From DASUNP01 sp035249305 (GTDB taxonomy: Bacteria; Acidobacteriota; Blastocatellia; UBA7656): a stretch of DNA of 64,000 nucleotides. Position numbers and translations under genes: made by a program. How positions within the stretch are numbered: the first letter of the stretch is position 1; the number at the start of each line of letters is the position of its first letter. Location: the NCBI GenBank assembly GCA_035249305.1, contig DATFGQ010000084.1:1-64000 (forward strand), given 5' to 3'. This document shows, piece after piece, positions 27,896 to 34,710 of this stretch. Below the pieces are notes generated by a model. That model saw only the letters and a program-made list of their open reading frames with translations, was not told the origin of the DNA and searched no databases.

Positions 27896-29188
27896 ATGAA
27901 AAAAGCAGTCCTTATCATCCTCTTGTGCCTCGTCGCGGCGGCGCCCGCCTCGTCGCAGACGGCCGCCGGCCAGGTGTCGCCTCTGTGGCAACAGACGTTC
28001 GAGGTAGTCTGGCGCACGGTCAAAGAAAAGCACTACGACGCGAGCTTCAACGGCGTCGACTGGGACAAGGTCCGCGACCAGTACCAGCCGCAAGTCTCCG
28101 CCGTGAAGAGCGAGAAGGATCTCTACGCCTTGCTCCAGCGGATGATAGGCGAACTCGGCCAGTCGCACTTCAACATCATCCCGCCCGAAGCCGTCGTCGA
28201 AGAGCCGAAAGGAGAGCCTTCGTCGGGCACGGCGGGCACGGTCGGCCTCGACTTAGATCACATAGACGGCCTCGCCGTGATCACGCGCGTCGAAGAGGGC
28301 TCGCCCGCCGCGCGCGCGGGCCTTCGCGCGGGATTCGCGATCACCGACGTAGACAAGACGACGGTCGAGCAGATAGTCGCGCGGTTTTCGAAATCGAAAC
28401 TCTCGCCGGAGATGACGCGGCTGTTGATCTCGCGCTCGATAGTCGCGCGCCTCAACGGCAAGCCCGCGACTATCGTGCGCGTAAAGTACCTGGACGAGCG
28501 CGACCAGGCGCGGGAGGTCACGCTTGAGCGCGTACCCGTGCGCGGCGAGATGAGCGAGCCTTTCGGGAATTTCCCCGCCCAGCGGACGGAGTTTGAATCG
28601 AAGCGGCTGGCAAACGGCATAGGCTACATCCGATTCAACATCTTTGTGATCTCGCTGATGGGGAAGGTGCGCGACGCGATACGGGGCATGATGGATGCGC
28701 CGGGGATCATCATAGACCTTCGCGGCAACCCCGGCGGCCAGGGGTTCATGGCGAACGGGATAGCGGGGCTTCTGATCCCCACGCAGACCTCGCTCGGCAC
28801 GATGCATATGCGCTCGGGCTATGTCAATTTCGCCGTCTTCCCGCAGCCGAACACCTACCGGGGGCCAGTGGCGATTCTGATAGACAACGGCTCGGCCTCG
28901 ACCAGCGAGATATTCGCCGGGGGCCTGCAAGAGCTCGGGCGGGCCGTCGTCGTAGGCGAGCGGAGCGCGGGCGCGGCCCTCCCGTCGTTCTTCTTAAAGC
29001 TGCCGACGGGGGCCTTGTTCCAGTACGCGGTCGGCGATTTCAAAACGCCGAAGGGCCTGCTAATCGAGGGGCATGGCGTCCGGCCCGACCTGGAGGTGAA
29101 GCCCAGCCGCCGAGAGTTCCTTCGCGGCCAGGACGCTCAGCTCGAACGAGCCATAGAACAGATTCAAAAAGCAACGAAGAAAGGATAA
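27896..29188 (+). CDS. Secreted S41 (C-terminal processing) protease with PDZ domain
   Basis: A 430-residue protein with a signal peptide (hydrophobic residues 4-18, cleavage near SSQTAAG), an N-terminal helical region, a PDZ domain around EEGSPAARAGLRAGFAITDVD, and the S41/TSPc catalytic domain. The catalytic serine lies in IDNGSASTSEIFAGGLQ, with the usual RGNPGGQG oxyanion segment before it. Such enzymes degrade or process proteins in the periplasm. ATG 27896 is chosen because GGAGAAG lies 8 bases upstream; a TTG one codon earlier makes no difference. The following gene starts 4 bases later, so the pair is an operon. It is divergent from kgd. Confidence 0.88.
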   Translation: MKKAVLIILLCLVAAAPASSQTAAGQVSPLWQQTFEVVWRTVKEKHYDASFNGVDWDKVRDQYQPQVSAVKSEKDLYALLQRMIGELGQSHFNIIPPEAVVEEPKGEPSSGTAGTVGLDLDHIDGLAVITRVEEGSPAARAGLRAGFAITDVDKTTVEQIVARFSKSKLSPEMTRLLISRSIVARLNGKPATIVRVKYLDERDQAREVTLERVPVRGEMSEPFGNFPAQRTEFESKRLANGIGYIRFNIFVISLMGKVRDAIRGMMDAPGIIIDLRGNPGGQGFMANGIAGLLIPTQTSLGTMHMRSGYVNFAVFPQPNTYRGPVAILIDNGSASTSEIFAGGLQELGRAVVVGERSAGAALPSFFLKLPTGALFQYAVGDFKTPKGLLIEGHGVRPDLEVKPSRREFLRGQDAQLERAIEQIQKATKKG

Positions 29189-29192
29189 ACCG

Positions 29193-29942
29193 ATGAAGCG
29201 AATAATGACTGTAATACTCTTGAGCCTGGGGCTGGCCGTCGCCTCGTATGCGCAGGAAGCCAAGCCTAAACCCGCGGAAGGGCTGCCGACCGCCGACCAG
29301 ATAATCGAAAAATACGTCCAGGCTATGGGTGGCAAAGCGGCTATGGAAAAGCTCAACAGCCGCGTGACGAAAGGGTCCTTTGACATACCCGCTATGGGCG
29401 CGGGCGGCACGCTTGAGATTTACGAGAAGGCGCCGAACAAAACGATCGCCATCATCACGATTCCGGGCTTCGGAGTAATCCGCGAAGCCTACGACGGCAA
29501 GGTGGCGTGGTCCGAGGACCCGGCTACGGGCATGCGTGAGAAGAGCGGCATAGAGCTGGCCGACGCGAGGCTCGAAGCCGAGTTCCACAGGGCGACAAAG
29601 CTCAAGCAGCTCTTCCCGACCATGACGGTCAAGGGCAAAGAGAAGGTCGGCGAGAAAGAGGCCTACGTCATAGAGGCGAAGCCTGCCGAAGGGAGCGCTG
29701 AGAAGTGGTACTTCGATACGCAGTCGGGCCTGCTGATCCGCCAGGACGCCGAGCGCGAGACGCCTCAGGGTAAGATGCCCGTAGAGGTTTACCTGGACGA
29801 TTACAAAGAGGTCGACGGCGTAAAGATACCGCATTCGCTGCGCCAGACGACCCCTATGTACACCATAAACATCAAGAGCGAAGAGGTGAAGCATAACGTC
29901 CCCGTAGACGATGCGAAGTTCGCAAAGCCCGCGGCGAAATAG
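29193..29942 (+). CDS. Secreted LolA-like / outer-membrane-lipoprotein-sorting-like protein
   Basis: A 249-residue protein with a signal peptide (MKRIMTVILLSLGLAVASYAQ, cleavage after the AQ region). The mature part has repeated strand patterns (KGSFDIPAMGAGGTLEIYEKAPNK, YEAY-type segment REAYDGKVAW, EKWYFDTQSGLLI) that resemble the LolA/LolB-like beta-barrel half-fold seen in proteins labelled outer-membrane lipoprotein-sorting proteins in Acidobacteriota. A VQAMGGKAAMEKL helix near the N-terminus is common to this group. It is translated directly after the S41 protease (4 bases apart). The function, beyond periplasmic lipid or lipoprotein handling, is inference; substrate or carrier role is unknown. 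Confidence 0.6.
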   Translation: MKRIMTVILLSLGLAVASYAQEAKPKPAEGLPTADQIIEKYVQAMGGKAAMEKLNSRVTKGSFDIPAMGAGGTLEIYEKAPNKTIAIITIPGFGVIREAYDGKVAWSEDPATGMREKSGIELADARLEAEFHRATKLKQLFPTMTVKGKEKVGEKEAYVIEAKPAEGSAEKWYFDTQSGLLIRQDAERETPQGKMPVEVYLDDYKEVDGVKIPHSLRQTTPMYTINIKSEEVKHNVPVDDAKFAKPAAK

Positions 29943-29980
29943 TCGCGCGGCCCCGGTTATACGGCGCGCGGCGAGTATTA

Positions 29981-30168
29981 AGAGGGCGTCTGAAAAGCCC
30001 CGTAGGGGCTAGATGTTTGTAGAACAATAGCCTAAATGCATCCCAACTCCGTAGGAGTTGAATAACAGACATTCAACTCCTACGGAGTTGGAAGGACTGC
30101 CTGGCGATCAACTACAAACATCCGGCTCCTACGGAGCCGAGTAAGTTGCCACTTCTCAGACGCCCTCT
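29981..30168. repeat. Nested cruciform repeat
   Basis: Outer arms AGAGGGCGTCTGA (29981-29993) and its complement (30156-30168) enclose AAGCCCCGTAGGGGCT, a second pair GATGTTTGTAG / CTACAAACATC, and a perfect 21-bp stem (30043-30063 with 30071-30091) whose halves contain AACTCCGTAGGAGTT, with a 7-base loop. GGCTCCTACGGAGCC follows at 30124-30138. The gap from 29943 to 30340 holds only this element and the sigma-54 promoter at 30281; no gene is seen. Internal TCCGTAGGA-type palindromes resemble the CCCCGTAGGGG units of the other repeat family. Confidence 0.85.
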
Positions 30169-30280
30169 AACAGGCCGCGCGCCGGCCTCGAATAATTCGA
30201 AATCAGTACGCGCCTGACTTCAAACCTGACACTCCTCGCCGCCCGAGAGCCCTAACGGGCAACTAGAGCCTCGCCCGGAC

Positions 30281-30296
30281 TGGCATAGTCATTGCT
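30281..30296 (+). promoter_or_regulatory. Sigma-54-type promoter (-24/-12)
   Basis: TGGCATAGTCATTGCT matches the RpoN consensus TGGCAYR-N4-TTGCW at all fixed positions, with GG and GC exactly 10 bases apart in the standard layout. It predicts transcription start near 30308, a leader of about 33 bases and the secreted-protein gene at 30341, whose Shine-Dalgarno AAGGGGGA follows. An enhancer-binding activator site would be needed; none is obvious in the preceding cruciform. Confidence 0.6.
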
Positions 30297-30340
30297 TTTA
30301 CAAACGACGAGTTAAGAGAACGTGCAAGGGGGATTGGGTT

Positions 30341-30772
30341 ATGTTACTGCTCAGAAAACGCGCGCTCGCAGCCTTTATTGTTCTCACAGCAATAACCGCG
30401 ATGGCACTGGCGCAGGGGCCTGTGCACAAGCGCGTCAACTACACGATCAACGTGAGCCATTCGCTCAGGATGGGGGATTACATGCTCCCGCCGGGCAGAT
30501 ATGTCATCTATCAAATGAACCAGAACGACACGAATCTGTTCGCTCTCTACCAGAACGATATGACCTCGTCGCCCGTCGCCATGATCCGCACAACGCGGGT
30601 CGAGTACCAGATAGGCGAGACGCCGTCAAAGACCGGGATGGTTATGGATGTAGACGAATCGAGCCGAGATGTTCACCCGACGCTTAGAGGCTGGAACATT
30701 CCGGGCGAGGACGGATGGGAGATCATTAGCGTCGTCCCTAAGAGGAACGGCGTGTTGAGTAGAATAAGATAG
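30341..30772 (+). CDS. Small secreted protein of unknown function
   Basis: A 143-residue protein with a clear signal peptide (hydrophobic stretch ALAAFIVLTAITAMALAQ, cleavage after LAQ). The mature part starts VHKRVNYTINVSHSLRMGDYMLPPGRYVIYQ, a pattern of short beta strands that recurs in small Acidobacteriota periplasmic proteins; no characterised family is recognised. ATG 30341 follows AAGGGGGA, and a consensus-quality sigma-54 promoter lies 45 bases upstream, so it is probably a regulated monocistronic gene, perhaps responding to nitrogen, envelope or motility signals (inference). The gene after it on the other strand is convergent. Confidence 0.6.
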   Translation: MLLLRKRALAAFIVLTAITAMALAQGPVHKRVNYTINVSHSLRMGDYMLPPGRYVIYQMNQNDTNLFALYQNDMTSSPVAMIRTTRVEYQIGETPSKTGMVMDVDESSRDVHPTLRGWNIPGEDGWEIISVVPKRNGVLSRIR

Positions 30773-30812
30773 CGTGCGAGCTGAGGACGCTTTTACAATC
30801 TGCGGATAGAGG

Positions 30813-31202
30813 CTATGGGCGCACATCTCGTGCGCCCTTTTTTTCTACGCCACTTTTTTCTTCGCCGCCTTCGATTATATCGGCAAGCTCGCTCTCAAGA
30901 CTTGCGAGCCGCGCCTCGCGGTCGCGGTCGCGCCGCCGCTCGCGCCTCGCGGCGGCCGCAAACAGCGCCAAGCTCACAAGCCCCAGGCCGCCAGTTATCC
31001 AATACAACATCACGCGCGTTATTCCGAGCCTGAGCCAAGGCCCCGCGTTGCCCGCCACTATTTCATAAACGCCGCCTAAGGCCAGAAGGCCCAGAAAGAC
31101 CCCGAGCCCCATCAGCGCGGCGGTCCCGGCCTTGTAAGAGTCTACCGCCTGGCCCTCGTCGCTGATCAGCGAGCGCAGCTCTTTCTCGCGAGTCTCTGAC
31201 AT
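30813..31202 (-). CDS. Small membrane protein, conserved hypothetical
   Basis: A 129-residue protein with two predicted membrane helices (about residues 25-50 and 60-85), followed by a charged, basic-acidic C-terminal tail with a coiled-coil-like stretch (RRERRRDRDREARLASLESE). It begins MSETREKELRSLISDEGQ. It is the last gene of the rnc-lepB operon, 28 bases after lepB. The spacer holds a GAAATYT heptad repeat. No function is recognised. Conservation next to lepB could be checked; presently it is called a hypothetical membrane protein. Confidence 0.55.
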   Translation of the reverse strand: MSETREKELRSLISDEGQAVDSYKAGTAALMGLGVFLGLLALGGVYEIVAGNAGPWLRLGITRVMLYWITGGLGLVSLALFAAAARRERRRDRDREARLASLESELADIIEGGEEKSGVEKKGARDVRP

Positions 31203-31204
31203 GT

Positions 31205-31232
31205 GAAATTTGAAATCTGAAATCTCAAATCT
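31205..31232. repeat. GAAATYT heptad tandem
   Basis: Four tandem 7-base units (GAAATTT, GAAATCT, GAAATCT, CAAATCT) fill the space between lepB (stop at 31231) and the next gene (start 31202, minus strand), overlapping the lepB stop by 2 bases. It parallels the CTGAGTS heptads in unit size but differs in sequence. A degenerate version (GAGATTT, GATTTTT, GAATTCC) covers 36430-36450, the first codons of the TPR-metalloprotease gene. Confidence 0.6.
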
Positions 31233-32193
31233 ACTTGATGAATGTGCCGGTGCGCGACCATCGCGATTTAGTGAAGAAGTCTTTTATGATGTTCGACCCG
31301 CCCTCGTCGTCGAGCGTGCGTTCCATAGACCAGTAGACGAACATCGCGCGGCCGACTATGTTCGAGCGGGGCACGGTGCCCCAGACGCGAGAGTCTTCGC
31401 TGTTGTTGCGGTTGTCGCCCATGCAGAAATACTGGTCGCTGTCGTAGAGCCCGTCATTGTTCGCGTCGTAGACCAGGCGGAGCTTCGGGTCGTTTTTTAT
31501 CTCTTCCAGGACCGGCTCGCCCTTCATAGGGATGCGGAAAGGCTGGTTGGCCCTGCCGAACCTCATGCGCCCCAGGTCGGCGCTTTCCGAGAAGCTGTCT
31601 TCCTGGTCCGCGTAATAGTAGACGGTCCACTGCGCGCCGTCGACTATCTCGGGCTCGCTCACGGGCTCAAGGTTCTCGGGGCTGTCGTTCGGGATTTGCT
31701 GCTTGACGTAGACGCGGTTTTCGGGGAGCTTCTCGCCGTTGATGTAGACCGTGTTGTCTCTGAATTCGACGGTCTCGCCGGGCTTCGCTATGACGCGCTT
31801 GACGTAGTTGATCTCGGGGTTCTGCGGGTACTTGAATACCGCTATGTCGCCGCGCCGTATTTCGCGCGCGGGGAATATAGGCAGGCTTATCGGGTCCATC
31901 GGGCCATAGATAAACTTGTTGACCAGCAGGTGGTCCTGAATCCAGATGGTGTTCTTCATGGAGCCCGTCGGCACCTTCACCGCCTGCACGATAAAGGTCA
32001 TCCCGAACAGCGCCATTATGAGGGTCACGACGGCCGACTCGAAATACTCGCGCGCCACGCTCTTCTTGAAATGGGGCTCGTCGGCCTCGACCTTCCCGCG
32101 CCTCTCCTCGTCGAGCGCCTCCCGCCTCGCTTCGGCCTCCTCTTCGATCAGCGTCGACCGTTCTTGTGATCTGAGATCCAGTTCGTCTGCCAT
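31231..32193 (-). CDS. lepB: Type I signal peptidase (LepB)
   Basis: A 320-residue membrane peptidase. One transmembrane helix (VTLIMALFGMTFIVQAV) precedes the catalytic serine box PTGSMKNTIWIQDHLLVNK (Ser near residue 77), the box C/D region with GDIAVFKYPQNPEINYVKRVIAKPGE, which holds the catalytic lysine (Lys of YVKRVIAKPG), and box E, CMGDNRNNSEDSRVWG. It removes signal peptides from exported proteins in the inner membrane. The N-terminal 40 residues are very charged and cytoplasmic. It lies 27 bases after rnc, a gene order found in other bacteria, and is followed by a small membrane protein. Confidence 0.95.
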   Translation of the reverse strand: MADELDLRSQERSTLIEEEAEARREALDEERRGKVEADEPHFKKSVAREYFESAVVTLIMALFGMTFIVQAVKVPTGSMKNTIWIQDHLLVNKFIYGPMDPISLPIFPAREIRRGDIAVFKYPQNPEINYVKRVIAKPGETVEFRDNTVYINGEKLPENRVYVKQQIPNDSPENLEPVSEPEIVDGAQWTVYYYADQEDSFSESADLGRMRFGRANQPFRIPMKGEPVLEEIKNDPKLRLVYDANNDGLYDSDQYFCMGDNRNNSEDSRVWGTVPRSNIVGRAMFVYWSMERTLDDEGGSNIIKDFFTKSRWSRTGTFIK

Positions 32194-32220
32194 ATTTTAA
32201 TTATCCAAATCCCTGATTGA

Positions 32221-33084
32221 TTAAACCTCTGTGGCGGCGATGCCGCGCACCTCGTCGTCTTCGTCGCCGGCCGGCTGCTGCTCGTAATCCGTCTCACTCA
32301 CTTCGGGAATCGGCTCGTAAGGTTGCCCTTCGTCCGTCTCGCACTCGACGAAGACGAGCGAGCGAATGCCGTCGATGCTGTCGGCGGCCAGGAGCGCGGC
32401 GTGCGCCGCCTCCTGTTGCGCGATCTTGATGCTGCGCCCTTCGCCCACGCCCAGCGCGCGCCCGGCGGCGCGGAGCTCTACGCGGAAAGTGCGCCGGTGG
32501 TCCGGGCCGAGCGCCTCCACGACTACGTACTCGGGCATGGGAGCGCCGGCCGCCTGGAGCCGCTCCTGTAGGGCCGACTTGTAATCCGCGCCGATGATCG
32601 AAGCAGGATCGATCTGGCGAACTTTCTCGCGCAGCTCGCGGCGCAGAAACTTTTCGGCCGCCTGAAGTCCGCCGCTGATGTAGAGCACGCCGATAAGCGC
32701 TTCGTATGCGTCGGCCAGGAGCGCGCGTTTCTGACGGCCCCCGGTCTTCTCTTCGCCGCGGTTGAGCAGGATGTAGCGGCCCAGGTCTATGGCCTCCGCA
32801 AGGTCTACGAGGCTCGCCTCGCTCACCAGGTATGCTTTCATCTTCGAGAGCTTGCCCTCGGACAGGTCGGGGTGGCGTTCTAAAAGCCAGGCGCTGACGA
32901 CGAGCCCCAGCACGGAGTCGCCGAGGAACTCCAGCGCCTCGTTGTGCTGGCAGTGCTCTTCGGTGCGCTCGTTGGCGAAGGAGCGGTGCGTGAGCGCGCG
33001 GTCGAGCAATGCTCGCGAGCGGAAAGAGTAACCGATCTTCTGCTCAAGCTCTGAAAGCAGTTTTTCGCGTTCGAGTAGAATCAT
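32221..33084 (-). CDS. rnc: Ribonuclease III with C-terminal extension
   Basis: 287 residues: an RNase III domain (residues 10-150) with the signature HNEALEFLGDSVLG, where the usual Asn-Glu-Arg is Asn-Glu-Ala but the catalytic Glu and Asp residues remain, plus LADAYEALIGVLYISGG for the second acidic pair. A dsRNA-binding domain follows (about 165-235, DYKSALQERLQAAG). An acidic tail of about 45 residues, rich in Asp and Glu, makes it longer than the usual 220-250. It cleaves double-stranded RNA in rRNA maturation and regulation. ATG 33084 (MILLEREKLL) is chosen because upstream sequence has no homology to the family. It is the first gene of the operon. Confidence 0.93.
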   Translation of the reverse strand: MILLEREKLLSELEQKIGYSFRSRALLDRALTHRSFANERTEEHCQHNEALEFLGDSVLGLVVSAWLLERHPDLSEGKLSKMKAYLVSEASLVDLAEAIDLGRYILLNRGEEKTGGRQKRALLADAYEALIGVLYISGGLQAAEKFLRRELREKVRQIDPASIIGADYKSALQERLQAAGAPMPEYVVVEALGPDHRRTFRVELRAAGRALGVGEGRSIKIAQQEAAHAALLAADSIDGIRSLVFVECETDEGQPYEPIPEVSETDYEQQPAGDEDDEVRGIAATEV

Positions 33085-33174
33085 AACGCGGCCCGCGCAA
33101 GCGCCAAGACTTGCACGACTCAAATATACCACAAAAGCCATCGAAAGAGCGCACACGCCGGACGCATAAAGACT

Positions 33175-33207
33175 AAAGGCCAGCCCCGTCGGCAGGGCTG
33201 GCCTTTT
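33175..33207 (-). terminator. Intrinsic terminator of the 33232-34425 gene
   Basis: AAAGGCCAGCCC (33175-33186) pairs with GGGCTGGCCTTT (33195-33206) around an 8-base loop. It lies 25 bases beyond the stop of the minus-strand TPR gene, so it reads as its terminator; on that strand the stem is followed by a T-rich TTTAGTCTTTA. It also separates that gene from rnc. Confidence 0.8.
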
Positions 33208-33231
33208 AACTATTCGACGTGCGACAGGCCG

Positions 33232-34425
33232 TCAGTTCCTTCGCTTGCGCGTGCTTCTGGCGGGCGCTTTGGCCGCGGGCTTCTTCACCGGCGCGGCCGT
33301 CGCGGAGGCCGTGCTGCCGGGCGCGGCGGTCATCTTGTTTGTCGCCGCGACGTTCGTGCTGGTCGGCGGGACGGCTCCGTTTGCCGGCGGCGCACCGGCG
33401 CTTGCCCCTTCGTTCGGTTTGGTGGCCGCGGCGGGAGCCGGCGGCGGAGTCGTAGCGCCCGAGCGGTAATGATCGATCAGCTTCTGCAATCCATCGGGCG
33501 ATTCCGGGTGGCGATACTTGTAGAGGTCCGTGAGCGCCTTCATCACCTGATCGCGCACGGGACCGAAGTCGTTCTTGGTCGCCGTCATCCCCAAGAACCT
33601 CGCCCAGCAATCGATGACGGCGTCGGCCGTCTTGTTCACGTCTTCGAGCGCGGCCTTCACTTCAGGCTTGGGCTCGGGCGCGGTCTTCTCGGCTTCAGGC
33701 ACGGCCTGGTATTTTTCGACGGCCTTCAGATACCTGTCCTGGTGTATGCGGCCGCAGGCTAAGAAGTGCGCGGCGTTCGTGGGCTCAAGCGTCCCGGCTT
33801 TCACGTGGTACTCAAGCGCCTTGTCCGCGTTCTTGTTCTTCTCTTCGATGATGGCGAGTGTCTGATAGAGGTAGGCGAGGGCTTCGTTCTGCTTCCAGTT
33901 CTGAACACCCGTGGGCTTCTTGCCCGCCTCGATGAGCTTGATGGCGCGCTGCGTAAAGTCCGTGGCCTCGGCGGCGTGCGAGAAGTTAGCCGGATTGCCC
34001 AACAGCTCGTTGGTCCGTATGTTGACCGACACGAGGTAGATGTAGTCGAGATTCTCCGGGTTGACGGCGAGCGCCTCGTTCGCGATCTCAATCATGCCCT
34101 GGGTGTTCTTCTTCTTCAGCTCCTCGTTGAAGAGAAACCCGAGCACCTGCGGTATCCATTTATCTTTAAGGTAGGAGGCGTACTGGCCCGACGGATATTT
34201 TTCAAGGTAAACCTTGGCCAGCCCCATCGCCGTGCGATAATCGTCTGGGCTCTTGCTGGCGCCCGCGGCCTGATTGGCTTCATACCATGCCTTATAAGCA
34301 GCCGCCTCTTCCGCCTTGGGGTCCTGCGCGGCGTCCTGTGACCAGTTAGCATGCGCTGATGTGAGGGGCGTGAACAGCGCGAGCGTAAAAGCGAGCGCCG
34401 CAATCATCATCACCGATCTTTTCAT
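33232..34425 (-). CDS. Secreted TPR-like protein with Pro/Ala-rich basic tail
   Basis: A 397-residue protein. A signal peptide (MIAALAFTLALFTPLTSAHA) leads into helical repeat-like pairs consistent with TPRs (about residues 60-300, e.g. AEKYQAV-type KAVEKYQAVPEAEKT), and the last 70 residues are a Pro/Ala/Thr-rich, finally basic tail ending RSTRKRRN. The likely place is the periplasm. TPRs mediate protein contacts, so a scaffold role is the only safe statement. GGAGGAG lies about 10 bases upstream of ATG 34425 and TAAAAT about 28 bases upstream may be a -10 box. It is a single-gene unit closed by the terminator at 33175. Confidence 0.65.
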   Translation of the reverse strand: MKRSVMMIAALAFTLALFTPLTSAHANWSQDAAQDPKAEEAAAYKAWYEANQAAGASKSPDDYRTAMGLAKVYLEKYPSGQYASYLKDKWIPQVLGFLFNEELKKKNTQGMIEIANEALAVNPENLDYIYLVSVNIRTNELLGNPANFSHAAEATDFTQRAIKLIEAGKKPTGVQNWKQNEALAYLYQTLAIIEEKNKNADKALEYHVKAGTLEPTNAAHFLACGRIHQDRYLKAVEKYQAVPEAEKTAPEPKPEVKAALEDVNKTADAVIDCWARFLGMTATKNDFGPVRDQVMKALTDLYKYRHPESPDGLQKLIDHYRSGATTPPPAPAAATKPNEGASAGAPPANGAVPPTSTNVAATNKMTAAPGSTASATAAPVKKPAAKAPARSTRKRRN

Positions 34426-34710
34426 TTAGTAAAACTCCTCCTAAGCTATTTTACTCTGAGCGCGCGTCGACAGCCGAAACCTTTGGCAAGATCATACGGC
34501 TTGATTAGCTGCTGAATTGGTCCAACTCTGGGATGCACGCGTGCAGTTCGGAGTTGCTGACCGTTGAGCAAGGATAAAGCTCTCTTTCATGGTGGCACGC
34601 GCCGAAGTTGCTTGTCAAGCAAAGCGGCCCTGGACTAAGCCACACACCGTCGAAAATATGAACCGCTCATATCCGGGGCCGCTCTATCAGACATGAAATC
34701 GATATTACGT
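34426..34710. other. Gene-free region with imperfect hairpin
   Basis: No gene is seen in these 285 bases. They hold an imperfect hairpin (34523-34556): CAACTC and GAGTTG flanking the perfect palindrome TGCACGCGTGCA (34534-34545). The part near 34425 has the ribosome site and possible -10 of the TPR gene. The hairpin may be an operator or a terminator of the TPR-protease operon, but the lack of a T tract makes termination unlikely. Confidence 0.35.

Noticed and set aside
34585..34610. TGGCACGCGCCGAAGTTGC as a second sigma-54 promoter
   Set aside because: The spacing between GG and GC is four bases too long for an RpoN promoter.
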